DNA of 64,000 nt, taken from assembly GCA_001179505.1 (NCBI GenBank), contig CDMY01000077.1, positions 78,306 through 142,305 of the forward strand, in the 5' to 3' direction. Positions 25,698-37,183 of the stretch are shown here, in pieces. Source of the DNA: Vitrella brassicaformis. Its lineage: Eukaryota > Sar > Vitrellaceae. The position numbers and the translations under genes are program-made. Positions within the stretch are counted from its first letter, which is position 1. Each line of letters begins with the position of its first letter. Under the pieces are notes generated by a model, which saw nothing but the letters and a program-made list of their open reading frames with translations, searched no databases and was not told the DNA's origin.

Positions 25698-28600
25698 ATG
25701 TCACAGCTGCCACACCAGCCCCCTTCTCTCTCTCTTCCTGAAGTTCCTGAAGACAAGTCCTCTACTCTGGCTGCCCTGGCCCCCTCAGCTCCCTATGAGC
25801 ATCACCCGCTGCTGCCCTGTCCGCATGCCCGAATCACCGTCCGTCGCAAGACCAGCCAGCTCGAGCTGTGGCGGGACCGTGTTCACCATGGGCGGCCCCG
25901 CAAGGACTCCCGCGAGCGGCACAAACCGGTCCATCGCGACAGTGGCGGCCAGTACCCGAAGCAGCTGACGGTCATGAGTAGGTCTGAGAGGGAGGCTGAC
26001 CCGTTGGCCTTCAGCCGCGGGAAGCTGTCCATTGTGTCGGAGGGGCGGCGCGGCGCCATCCTCGTCGTCGAGGGCGACTCGGCCGTCGTCAACATCCCGC
26101 TCGTCCACGGCACTCGCATCGCACGCAAACAGACCGGCAAAGAGCGCACCGACGAGGGGCTCGTGGCCCCTGACAAGACCACAGACGGCGAGGAGGGGGA
26201 GCACAATCGCGAGTACGTCCTCGTCACGGCCCACCAGCCGCTTCGGAAGCGGCAGGCCCCCCAGCATTCGCCCCTTCAGGCGATCGAGGCGCCCAGCGAC
26301 AGCAGCTGCATGGGCGTTCGGCCGCCGCATGGCGGGATGGAGTTGCTCGTGTGTGTGGAGCTGCTGGAGGTGCACTACGATAGCCGCAGGAAGTGCCGGT
26401 GCTTCTTCCGCGAGCTGGAGTTTGTGTTCAGCCAGTACTGTGCGTTCGGGGTGGGGGCCATCGAGTCGGTGGGCAGCCCCCTGACGGATGAGGGGCGGGC
26501 ATTGGACGTGGCCGCCCAGACGGCCACCAACACGCAGAGCCGCCACGCATATGAGCTGAGGATGAAGGGGGGCGCCGCTGAACGAATACAGGTGGGCAAA
26601 GGCAGACACACACACACGCGGAGGGAGGGAGGGAGGGGCGGTTGGTTGATCGATCGGCGTGTTTGTGCGTCTCTCTCTCTGTGCGTGTGTGTGTGTCAGG
26701 CGTTCGGCAGTGGTTGTGGTTTGATGATAACTCGTGGCAGCGACGCCCTTGGTGCCGGCATTCGCACGTTTGCGCACGCGTACACGCACAACGTCACCCA
26801 CTGGTTCGGCAAGAAGGACCGGGAGGTCACACAGCAAGCCAAGGAGAGAGCAGAACGACACAACAAGGTCTGTCAGATCAGAGAGACAGACATCACAGCA
26901 AGCACGTGTCATTGAGTGAGATGCTGATACGCGCCATGCCGTGTCGGTGATCAGATAGCCAACGACGTGTACCGAGGTCTCCAGTTCGTGACATCAGCCA
27001 TCATGACCCCCGTGCGCCTCCTGGGCCGCGGGGCCGCCTCGATGAGCCACACCATCACCGACATGATGTCACCCAACAGCGACAACAACGACGGCGGCAC
27101 CACCACCGCCACACCCAAGAGGGACAGAAGCCTCCCACCCCCGCCACACCACAGCCGCCTCCACACAGGCACTCCCCACTCCAACACCCCAGACGCCTCC
27201 ACCACCTCCAGACGGACAGTCTCTGTGTCGGCCGAGCCACAACCATCGCAACCGTCGCAACCGTCATCATCCTCTTCTCCCCTCGCGCGTCAGTTTGTGC
27301 AGCCGAGCGTGCGGCTGCCACTCAACCCGCCGCAGAGCGTCGGCGACACTGAGGGGGAGGGGGAGGACGAGGAGTCGGCTGGAGGGAGGGGTGGCGGTGT
27401 GCGGCCCGACGTGCATTGGCGGCGGCATCTGGCAGAGGTGGTGAGCAGTGTGGGCATCGCATACGTGCACGTCATGCGCAACGTGGACATGGGCGTCAAG
27501 AACGTCGTCGAGTCCATCCAAGATGCCGCTCTGCACCACTCAAAAGAAGTGTACGTCTGGTGGACCCACCGCATACCACACAGAGACACCGGAGGGAGGA
27601 GGTGCACTGCACGGGTGCTGTGTGTGTGTGTGTGTGTGTGGTCAGGTACGGTGAGGACTGGACGAATGAGGTGACGAAAAGGCATGTGGAGGCGCTGGAT
27701 CGATGGGGGATGGGTGTGTACCACGGCCTGTACGCCTACCAAATGGGACTCACTGACGTCGCCATGTACATGGCCGCAGAAGTCGGCGACCAAGGCATCA
27801 ACAGGTCGGCAGACGAACAACCGACGGATATATAACACACACACACACATGTACTGTACGTGTGGCTAATTGTGTGCCTGTCTGTCTGCATCAGGATCGG
27901 CTACCTGTCTGGTCCTGTGTTGATGCAAGGGTACCTGCTGCTGGCGTCGCCCCCCCTCCGCCCCGACTTCCAGAAGCGCTGGGTGGTGGTGAGGCCCTGG
28001 TCCATCTGCTTCTACGAGTCGAGCAGCCACCTCGCCCGCCGGCCCCTCTACACCATCCCCACGGGCAACCTCTCCAGGCGATGCCACTACCACAGAGACA
28101 AGGAGGAGATCGAAACATCCACACTCGACCTCTGCGTCTTCTACATGCGGTCCACATTCCTCGCACCCACCGTACCCGATCTTGCCGACGAGGATGTCGG
28201 CGGACTGCCCGGCCTGCCTCCCTTACCTGCAGGCTCTCGGCGAGGGTCCGTTCTGAGTCGAAACTCCTCCATGCCCATCCACAGACGGTCGACGGACGCT
28301 GCTGAGTCCGTCATTGTCGCCGACTTGGCGGGCGAGTCACAGCCGGCATCGGCAGCGTCCGACTTGTCCCCCACGGCTCACGATCGCACCCGCTCTCTGT
28401 CACCATCGCCATCGCCGGCGCCGTCCGGTCGCCGATTCCCCCGTTCGTCCTCTGACGACACCACCCCCTTCCACTCGCTAGAGGACATGCCGGGGCGTGG
28501 GTCACTCGACGACCATTCCCCCACCATGTCAGACAGGGGCGTAGACACGTCATCGAGGGGCTCTCGCAGAGTTTCCCTCAGCAGTCGTTGGCATCATCGC

Positions 28601-30127
28601 CACGGCGGTGGTGGTTTAGAGCGTCGGTTCAGGGGGGCGTTTCGGAGGTGGGGGTCGCTGGGTGCCGATGTGGTGCCGCCCGGGGCTCTGGAGGAGGCCA
28701 GGAGGGAGCTCGCCATGTGGTTCGACAAACTCTCAAACGCCTGTGGGCGGACGGTGAGCTTCAGGGCGGGGGAAAGGCTCGGTGCACAGATGTGTGTGTG
28801 TGTGTGTGTGTCAGGAAGACATTTGTTTTGAGGACTACGGGTCGGCTCTGATCAACGAGCTGGACGTTCTGGAGTTCGAGAAGCCCCGGCGGCTGCGGGT
28901 GGAGGTGACGGTGCTGGCGGGTGAGGGGCTGGGCCTGCCACCGGTGCCCCGCTCACTCATACCCCTGCCCCTGCTGCACCGGCATGGCGACAAGGGCTTC
29001 CTCCGCTTCACACGCCTCATCAACCCCTACTGTGTGGCCGTCCCCGCACTCTCGAGCGGACACGAGATCACCAAAGAGGAGCGACAGGTAGGTACTCGGT
29101 GTCTTGTGTATGGATGGCTTCACGGGCGGCTGGCCTGATGGTGTGTGTGTGTGTGTGTGTGTGGCAGTTGACGAGTCCCGTGAACGGCACCCGCGACCCC
29201 CGTTGGGAGCCGCCGACGCCGGTGACGTTTGGCGATCGTGTGTCCATCGACACGGCCAGAGTGCTCATCGTCAAGGTACGCAGCCGCACACACAGACACG
29301 ACAGCAGTGTGTGAAGACATCCACCACCAGTCAGAGTGTGTGCCTGGGTTTTTGTGGGTGTGCAGGTAAAGAGCAAGGAGCTCAAGTGGGGCGATGACGA
29401 GATCGTGGGTTCCATCCCCATCCTCCTGGACGGCTTCAAGATGGCACTCGACCACAACCTCGGCATCAAACCGTCACCCTCATCCCTCTCTGACGTTATG
29501 CCCCCCCTCCGAGCACCCAGCACCGACTCCTCCCCGCCTCCCTCACCCGCCCCCTCCGTCCCATCACTCTTCCCCCCATCCCCCGGTTCATCATCATCAT
29601 CACCAGCAGCAGCGGCGTGGAGCGGCGACACCGACGAGTGTTTTGAAGCCTGGATGGCCCTGCAGCCCGCCAGCGCCGAGCACCTGGCCACTCTCACGGA
29701 GAACTGGCAGCTGCTGCAGAAGGTGTCGGCGGCCGAGTCGTCGCCAGGCCGCACCGGCCCCCTGGCCAACGTGGTGGCGGCTTTTGGGCAGACGAGCCAC
29801 GGCATGTGGCGGCACATCAAGCAGACCTTCTCGAGGGGGAGCCAGCCATGCGTGACGGACGAGCAGAGGGGGGCAGAGGACGGACAGGGAGAATCGGAGG
29901 AGGGCGCCGTGCCCCCTCCAGTGGTCAGCGCGTCTGCCCCCACATTGCCGACCAAGGGAGAGGACACACACGAGACCAACGAAGGAGCAATCGGCAACGG
30001 CGATGGGACAGATGGGGCGGGAGGTGGAGAGGATGGCGAGGGTGGGGACGAACAATCGGAGCTGCCGGAAGGCGTCATAGGGCACCTGCACATTCGCATT
30101 CGGGCATATTACGCGCGGGACGATTGA
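25698..30127 (+). CDS. senescence/spartin-like, PH and C2 domain protein
   Basis: Eight exons chain in phase: 25698-26591, 26700-26867, 26955-27550, 27646-27804, 27895-28753, 28815-29087, 29168-29275 and 29366-30127, for 1272 residues. Residues ~95-610 resemble the plant senescence/spartin C-terminal domain. They contain a conserved-looking N-part, Gly-spaced amphipathic segments (GSDALGAGIRTFAHA) and a late EVYGEDWTNEVTKRHVEA helix like the spartin YGxxAG element. Residues ~607-700 look like a PH domain (VLMQGYLLLASP, FQKRWVVVRPWSICFYES). Residues ~910-1045 look like a C2 domain (LRVEVTVLAGEGL, INPYCVAV, DPRWEPP, RVLIVKVKSKE). These modules bind lipids or membranes, so action at a membrane or lipid-droplet surface is likely, but that is inference. 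Ser/Pro-rich linkers separate them. Confidence 0.75.
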
Positions 30128-30699
30128 CTTATAGATAGGCGGAGGAGGGAGGGAGGGAGGGAAGGAGATGGATGCAGTGCACCAGTAAGATGATATCTCC
30201 CACCAAATCAACTAACCCACCATGTTGATCCATCGCATCAGCGTTGCCATGGTGTAACGTGGTGTGGTGTGGTGCTGTGTGGCAGGCGTGATGTGTGTGT
30301 GCATAGTGGCCGGTCAGTCACCTGTGGTATTTTCTCAGTTGTGTCAATATGCATGTATGTGTGTATGCTGTGGCCCATCCATCCATCCATCCGTCGTTGT
30401 CTTCCTGTCTTGTGACTGTATAGATGCAGCATTGCTGCCTCAGCAGAGCATCTCAGCGTCGTTGGCCCTCTTTTTGTGTTGTTGTCTTGTTGCTGACGGG
30501 GGAAAGGGTGGAGTGAGGATGCTTGACCTTGCAGCCATGAACCATCGTGAAGTGATTCGTGATTCAGCCAAGCGTTCCCTCCACAACGGCCAGGATCCGC
30601 CCACCAGAGTTTTGAGGGTGTTTGAGCTCGCCCATCGTTTGCGACTCCCCTCCCTTCTTGTCTTGGTATCGTATTGCCGCATCCATCCTTTGCACCACC
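30128..30699. other. intergenic region, 3' UTR and deoC promoter
   Basis: 572 bp without a supported gene. It contains short TGTG and CATC runs and the upstream region of the aldolase gene, whose start codon sits in a CCACCATGA context. Confidence 0.5.
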
Positions 30700-31283
30700 A
30701 TGAGTGAGGCCGAGATCGCCGCCAAAGCCATCACGTTCATCGACCACACGACGCTCAACGACTCGGACACGGTGGATAGCGTGACCAAGTTTGTCGAGGC
30801 GCGTCTGGACTGCAAGCCCGCACCGGCCGCCTTCTGCATCTTCCCGCAGTTTGTCAAGGCCATCAAACCCATCCTCAAGGAGAAGGCGCCGCACATCAAG
30901 CTGGCGTGCGTCGTCAACTTCCCCCTCGGGCAGGACGGGGTCGACAAAACCGTCAAGGACACCACACAGGTACGTCGGGATGGGCACACAGAGGGTGGGA
31001 GGGCCGCGGGATGGGCAGATCTGGCTTGGGAACGTGTCGCATGCGCGTTTTGTGTGGTGTGTGTTGGTATGTGACATGCAGGCTGTAGCTGACGGTGCGG
31101 ACGAGATAGACATGGTGATAGACTACAAGGAGTTTCGCGAGGACCCCGTGGGCAGCAAACCCAAAGTCACCGCACTCGTCAAAGCCGTGTGTGACGCGGC
31201 ACATGCCAAGGGTGTCGCCGTCAAGGGGAGATATATGGGACACCTCACACACACCACACACAGATAGATCTACACATCCCCTG

Positions 31284-31317
<34 letters not shown>

Positions 31318-31797
31318 CTGCGTGTGCAGGTGATACTGGAGACCGGTGAGTTGAAGGACGCCTCGCAGATCACGGCTGCGTGCGAGGCGGTGATCGAGGC
31401 GGGCCCGGAGTTTCTCAAGACCAGCACGGGCAAGGTGCCCGTCAACGCCACGCCCGAATCCGTCGAACTCCTCTTCAAAGCCGCCGCCAAAGCCAAGGTG
31501 CGAACGTCCTCCTAACACACATGAACGGATGGGTGCATGGATGTGTGGTTGTTGTGTTGTGTTGTGTTGCCCTGTTTGTCTGTGTGTGCACAGGAGGCCG
31601 GCAAGACGGTTGGCGTGAAGGTGGCTGGTGGCGTCAAGACGGTGGCTGACGCGCAGGCGTACATCAAGATGGGCGATGACATCATGGGCCAGGGGTGGCT
31701 GACGCCCAAGACCTTCCGCTTCGGCTCCTCCGGACTCCTCCCCGTCTGCCTCGGCGCCATCGAGGGCAAGGCAGTCGCCGCCGGCGCCGGATACTAA
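30700..31797 (+). CDS. deoC: deoxyribose-phosphate aldolase
   Basis: Four exons (30700-30969, 31082-31225, 31330-31497, 31594-31797) give 261 residues, close to the bacterial enzyme. It cleaves 2-deoxyribose-5-phosphate to glyceraldehyde-3-phosphate and acetaldehyde in deoxynucleoside breakdown. Visible active-site features are FIDHTTL at the N-terminus, GADEIDMVIDY (Asp100), the Schiff-base Lys in EFLKTSTGK (Lys168) and the second Lys in GVKVAGGVKT (Lys203). The TIM barrel is complete, and no targeting peptide is seen, so it is probably cytosolic. One oddity: the exon 2/3 junction that preserves the conserved KVILETGEL strand needs a 5' splice site reading GG rather than GT at 31226. The nearest GT would delete two residues from the strand. 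Confidence 0.95.
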
Positions 31798-32084
31798 CTC
31801 AAAGATAGAACAGATAGATATACCAACACCACACACATGCAAAACACGCACATTGCTTGCATACAGATGGATGGGTAGCAAAGGGAAAGGGGACGCGGGG
31901 AGAGGGGGATGGTAGGTAGGTGTGCCGATTCCTGCTTTGCCTAGGGGATAGGGATGTTATGTTATGTTGGACGGGACGGGTAGGTATTGCTGGTATGGCA
32001 TTTGCTGGCTGTTTTGCGCAGACGTACTGCTTGCATTCACCGATGTGATGACGTGTGTGTGTTGTGTTGTGTGGTGTGGTGTGG

Positions 32085-33100
32085 TGTGCTATGGCCTGGC
32101 TGTGGGAGGCGGGTTAGCCAGGTAGCCACGAATGGCCGACTTCCTAGGACCTGATGAACCGACACACGCACCACACAGACACGCAGGCACACAAGATGCC
32201 TTTCCCCTTGGCTGTGCATCCGTGCAGCAGAAGACGAACACATCCCCCTCGCTGGTTGTGTATACGCACTCTGGCATTTCCACGAAGGCATTGCCTGCTG
32301 CCTGCTGCTTCCTTATGGTAGATATAGATGAGAAAGAGAGGTTCCAACACAGAAAAAGAGAGAGAGAGAGAGATGAACTGCACCGCCGACCACCCGACGT
32401 ATCTCTCGTTTTCCCTGGTGATACAGGAGAGATGGACACATACATACACTCAATTGCATGCACTCAATTGCATGCGCTTCCGTCTGCCTACTTGTATATA
32501 CGATGTACGTACATGTGCTATGTATCGATACATACTTGTGCCTCATGTATCCACCGCTTGGCGTTGCTGATGGATTGATCTTGATGCTTCTCTGGTTTTG
32601 TGTGTGGCAAGTGAATGGATGGATGGACGGATGGGCGCTGATGGGATGGATCTGCATTGGTGACGTTTTCTACGCACGTAGCGAATGAATGGACGAACGA
32701 GCGTCACGGAAATGCACTGGGGGCGAGATTTTCGCGTTGAGACTGAGACGAACCCCAAACCAGACAAACCTTGATTTATTGCATCTTCCGGCCGCGTTGG
32801 GCTCTCCGGCGTTCTCTCAGCCACAGCTCCTCCCTTCGTTCTTCTTTTGGGCTGGTCGTTGGCTTGTGCGGTCCGCCTCACCCCTCCCCACCCCTCCCAA
32901 CTCGTCCGGAAGTCGCCCGCCAGTTTCGTCCTCTACCGCCGTGCCGCGAGTAAGGCCTCAGCCGGTGGCGCCCTGCCTTTTGCTGAATGGGAGGCGACTG
33001 ATTACGCCCTGCCTTCTGTCTGTCGCCCTTCTGTAGCGAGAAGGAGGACCTGAGTGCATCGTTTTCGAGGTTCGGAAAGAAGAGAAGTTTGTGTATTTGT
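32085..33100 (+). repeat. ~1-kb duplicated 5'/promoter-like block, copy 1
   Basis: Matches about 47497-48536 in the same orientation over most of its length. Shared landmarks include GTTAGCCAG, GCCACGAATGGCCGACTTCC, GTATCCACCGCTTGG and CTTTTGGGCTGGTCGTTGG. Both copies sit upstream of coiled-coil cassette genes and end near a possible first exon. A frame containing WAGRWLVRSASPLPTPP is open in both, but I cannot show it is translated. Confidence 0.8.
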
Positions 33101-33112
33101 GACGCGGTGTCT

Positions 33113-33840
33113 GACGCTGTGCCTGTGTGTGCGTGTGTGTCAGACGGTGGTCCATCGGTCTCAGACACACCGGGCCGTCTGACGGCCGGCCGGCTATGTG
33201 AGGCCCGCACAGCAGTCGTATACCCCTCTCAGCAGTCGTATCAGTATCGTACCACGCGCAGCAGTATGCCCACCCCTCTGCCCCGTACCAGTACCAGCAC
33301 CCTCGCCCCCAGTATACCAGCACTGCTGCGCCTGCTGCACCCGCTGGCGCGGCCCTCCTACCAATCATGAGTATCGGGGAATCATGAGCAGCCTCGTACC
33401 AATTTCTCTTGATTCTCCAAAATCAAGACCCACCCCACAGATGACAAGCATGTGGGTCTCTTGTGCGGGGGTTGTGCAGATATCGATGTGTGCCGGTGGT
33501 GCCTAGCAGAACGCCAATGATTATGCCGTCGGCAGCCCACGCACCGATTGCGATGAGGTAGCTGGGCACAGCGCACGCACATGGACACATCCACACACGG
33601 ACAGAGAGACGTGCTTTCTTCCTTCCCTGTCTGTCTTTGTCAGACCTCCTGTGTTGCCGTCTATGCCGCCCCTAGCGCCTTCCCTGCCGTCCTTGCCGCC
33701 CTTCGCACCCTTCTATCGACCACCCCGCCCGGCCCTTCCCCCACAGCCGATGCGGGCACAGCCGATTCCGCAGTGGGCACCAACGGCCGTGGGACCTGGG
33801 AACAGGCAGCTGCTCATTGCGCTTGCTCATTGATGCCTCT
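33113..33840 (+). other. possible Pro/Tyr-rich exons, gene not resolved
   Basis: Two stretches look exon-like. About 33210-33390 has a frame with AQQYAHPSAPYQYQHPRPQ. About 33644-33830 follows an AG acceptor and encodes LPSMPPLAPSLPSLPPFAP, ending at a TGA. They resemble Pro-rich segments of other genes in the cluster. I cannot join them to a start codon or to the coiled-coil exons downstream. They may be remnants of a rearranged gene. Confidence 0.25.
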
Positions 33841-34020
33841 CCCTGGCTGACTGAATCACTGACTGACGGACGTGTACTGGCTTTTGTTTTGCGGTGTGTG
33901 TACTCAAGCGTATTCGACGGACGGACTGGGTGACCGAGCAAGGCCTCCGATGTGAGAATATGCACACAAAACACTAGGGGCACAATAGCCATGTGGTGTC
34001 TCTGGTTGTGATGCATGCAG

Positions 34021-36416
34021 AGTGGACATGGAGAGGGTAGAGCCACCTCGAGTGCGCGAGGCAAGGAGAGGGCGAGATGCTCGTGTAAGTATGTGGAGTA
34101 CGAGACATGTTCAAGGCAAATATGCCTCTTGCTTTGTCTCTTTCCTTGTGTGCAGATTGCTGCTTACATTTTGTATTCGTCGACATGTACTCAAACGTAT
34201 CTGACGGACGGGCTGGGTGACCGAGCAAGCAGCGGCGAGCAAGACCGTATCATGAGCCCATTGTGATGAGCGGCCTCCGATGTGAGAAGATGCACACAAA
34301 AGACTAAGACCACAGTACTGCATGTGGTGTCTCTGGTTGTGATGCATGCAGAGTGGAGAGGGAGCGATGGCAGCGGGAGCCACAGCACCTGCGAGATGAA
34401 TCGGTCGAGATTGCGGCGTGCGAGGCTGCCATCGACGCGGCCCTCGCATCGTCTCCGCTGTGTCGCCCCGCAGCGTCCTCCGACACCCCCCTGGCTGCCC
34501 CTGCTGCTGCCCCTGCTGCTGCCAGGTACGTCGGTGTGTATGCGATGTTGAAATTGTGGCGCGCACCGACACGCACACGTCACTCACTGATCATATCGTT
34601 GCCTGGTGTGTGCATGCAGATGTGAGAGCGACCAGGTTGAGACGCCACTACGCGCCGAGCTTGAACAGCTGAAGGCCGAATACGAGTGAGCAGACACATC
34701 ATGTGGAGAGGAGAGTGGAGCCGACCCATCCATATGTACGTACATGACTGTGTTTGTTGGATGGACTGATGAATCAATGCAGACGCGTCCAGCAGTCGGC
34801 CGCACTCTTTGAGGACAACTACTCGACTATTAGCGAGTTCTGGGCGGAGGCGCAGCAGGAGCTGGGTGAGCAAAGGCGTCCGCCAGGAGCGTCCACGCAT
34901 CATACACCGAAATTTGTGTTGGTGATGTGGCTTTGTGTGTTTCAGACGCCGCACGGCAGCGAGTGGCCCAGCTGCAAGAGCAGCTAAAAGACGCCCAGCA
35001 AGGGTGGCAGAAGGTCGGTCACACACACGTGCGTGCAGACAGAGGAGCACTTCCTTAGTCATACTATCTATGTTATGTCCACTATACGCGTGTGTGTCAG
35101 GCTGAGAGGGCGAGGGAAGCTCTCATGTTCTGGCACAGGCCTGGCCGCCGGTGGGGGTGGATGCCTCGGACCTATTGGGAGGACGAAGACGACGACGAAG
35201 ATGACAGCAGAAGGTACACATACTCACTCAGGCAGACCTTCCATCCATTGATCGATCGACAACAAAGGTGCTGTGCTCTCCTGTTCTGTCGATTCAGCGA
35301 CGTCACTGAGGTCGGGATCTCGGAGTTGCAGCAGGAGATCGACAGACTGCTCAGAGAGAGGGTCCAACGCCAGTCGACAAAAGCGTGTCGCTCTTACGTG
35401 TTGCCAAGTCCGTTCCGTCTGTCTGTGTGGCTTGCAGAATGCCTTGGTAAAGCAGTCCCAACAGCGGGAGGTGGATTCCATGCAGCAGCAACAGCAGCCT
35501 CACGAGATGCTCGAGTAAGTATGTGGTGTACGAGACATTTTCAAGGCGAGCAATCCTCTTGCAGCGCCTGCCTTTATCTGCAGATTGCTGCTTACATTTT
35601 ATATTCGTCGACATCTACTCAAACGTATTCGACGGACGGGCTGGGTGTCATGCGTTGGTTGTCGCCCCTGCTGAGTGGGACGACGACGGCCTCGATGACA
35701 GCCGCAGGTACACACACTCACTCAGTCACCCAGTCCATCCATTGATCGACGATCGACAACACAGGTGGTGTTGTGCTGTTCTGTTCTGTCGATTCAGCGA
35801 CGCCAGCGACATCACTGTGGTCGCAGTTGGCGCGGGGGCGAAACTCGAAGACGAAAAGGTACATACCAAAGAAGGGCGATTGGTCCCCTCCCTCCTGCCA
35901 CAAACACACTCTGACATGACACACTATTCCCTCCCTCTGCAGGCATCCTTAGCAAGGGAAGTCGAGTTTCTCCAGGGAGAATACAACGCCCAAAGCGTAG
36001 GCAGACGGAAGCAAAGCTTATCATCCCCTATCTATCTAACCGCGCATCGATCAGGATTTTCTCATGCTGCTGAAGAGTTCGCTCGATCGCATGATGCTAC
36101 AGATCAACGAGCTCCAGCAGGACAAGGTGCGTCGGACAAAGGAGACACGAGACAGCCCGGAGCACCCCTTTATTGCCTGTATGTCACGTGTGGCTGCAGG
36201 ATGGGATGAGTGAGGAGCTCGCAGAGATGGAGACACACTCGGTGAGACAGACAGACAGACAGACTGATGGAGCGTCTTCCTTGTCTGCAGATTGCTGCCT
36301 ACCTTTTATATCGGTGCGTCAGGGATCTCACTTTCGGAGTGCATGTCAAATGGACAAAACCGACTTGTGCGTGGCAACGGGATCGACATGGTTCGCAGAG
36401 ACATGTGACAGGCTAA
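34021..36416 (+). CDS. coiled-coil cassette gene, plus-strand copy A
   Basis: A series of short exons chains in phase from about 34340. The encoded blocks in order are ERERWQREPQHLRDE with EAAIDAALASSPL, ESDQVETPLRAELEQLKAE, QQSAALFEDNYSTISEFW, RQRVAQLQEQLKDAQQGW, the Trp motif (FWHRPGRRWGW plus WEDEDDDEDD), EISELQQEIDRLL-type, NALVKQSQQREVDS, a shortened WDDDGLDDS motif, SLAREVEFLQGEYNAQ, DRMMLQINELQQDK and MSEELAEMETHS. Its exons and introns are nearly identical to parts of the minus-strand gene (42890-41846) and of the 48.6-54.1 kb copies. An exon near 34021 (MDMERVEPPRVRE) may be the start. Function is unknown. Several alternative ends exist because a terminal-type exon occurs three times inside. 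Confidence 0.45.
34412..35471 (+). repeat. ~1.05-kb inverted duplication, plus arm
   Basis: Nearly identical, exons and introns alike, to the reverse complement of 41846-42890. The plus arm has an extra 21 bp encoding EDNYSTI. The match ends sharply on both sides at ATTGCGGCGTGC and GCGGGAGG. Confidence 0.9.
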
Positions 36417-36629
36417 CTGTCAAATTGTATGTATTGGCAGCAAAGACCTCACAAACACACAGAGACACACACGCACACACGATTTCACCCGCGTCTATCC
36501 ACACGTCCGCCCCCTGACTCAGCTAAGAGCGTCTTGGCAGCGATGAACGCGCGCTTCAGCTCAGTGTTCTCTGTCTCCAGAGCAGATATGACATTCTCAA
36601 GATCCCTCATACTCCCAGGCACCCGTTTG
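36291..36629. repeat. ~340-bp duplicated block shared with 58011-58342
   Basis: The block begins with ATTGCTGCCTACCTTTTAT, runs through a non-coding stretch (AGACATGTGACAGGCTAACT) and ends in the reverse-oriented 3' end of a coiled-coil gene. Identity with 58011-58342 is high throughout. Confidence 0.88.
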
Positions 36630-36630
36630 C
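36485..36630 (-). pseudogene. 3' fragment of the 515-residue coiled-coil gene
   Basis: Encodes only SMRDLENVISALETENTELK and the following AFIAAKTLLAESGGG end, matching the last ~45 residues of the intact minus-strand gene at 58204-59751 with one or two substitutions. Upstream sequence switches abruptly to the dispersed segment also found at 12.7-13.0 kb. It is therefore a truncated copy without its own start. Confidence 0.85.
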
Positions 36631-36930
36631 AACATTGCGGATGTTGAGGTGCGTTTCGACCTGGTGGCGCCAACACAGGAGGGAGACCATGCCCCTGGCA
36701 CACACAGAGAGGATGTTCTGTGAGTGGGATTGACGTGGCTGGCTGCGTATGTGTCTGGGTGAGTGAGCTGGTGGGATGCAATGGCGAAGCAGTGCAGTGA
36801 GTGCATGTACATTTAACCATATTGATCAGCTGATGGATGGATGGATGCGGGGAGGAGATCATGACGATGGTATGGTATTTATCTGTGGGCTGCCATGATG
36901 CGGACGATTGATGTGTCAGTAGTAAGCAGT
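36630..36930 (-). repeat. dispersed duplicated segment, copy 2 (inverted)
   Basis: Reverse complement of about 12740-13040. It directly abuts the coiled-coil gene fragment, marking a rearrangement junction near 36630. Confidence 0.8.
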
Positions 36931-37183
36931 GAAGTCAACGAGTGACTATTCGCAGGGATCGTTGAATGATTGGATCGTTTCTCCATGCGTCAGTCCGAGA
37001 AAAGGAAATGCATTTGTCGTTAGCCATACACTGCACACATCCCACACGAACAAACCCAGTACACATCTGCCCATCCATCCAATCTGTCCCAATCAAGGAA
37101 GCCATATACACACATCTGTCCAATCTCACCCCCACTGGCAACCAACCCACAAACACGCCAGTCGGCACACAGCACACACCCCT

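Noticed and set aside
25785-26912. 375-codon minus-strand open frame
   Set aside because: It is antisense to the first two exons of the senescence/PH/C2 gene and crosses its intron; no motif.
32085-36930. Retrotransposon or DNA transposon as the cause of the duplications
   Set aside because: I found no reverse transcriptase, integrase or transposase motif, no long terminal repeats and no consistent ends; copies have different borders.
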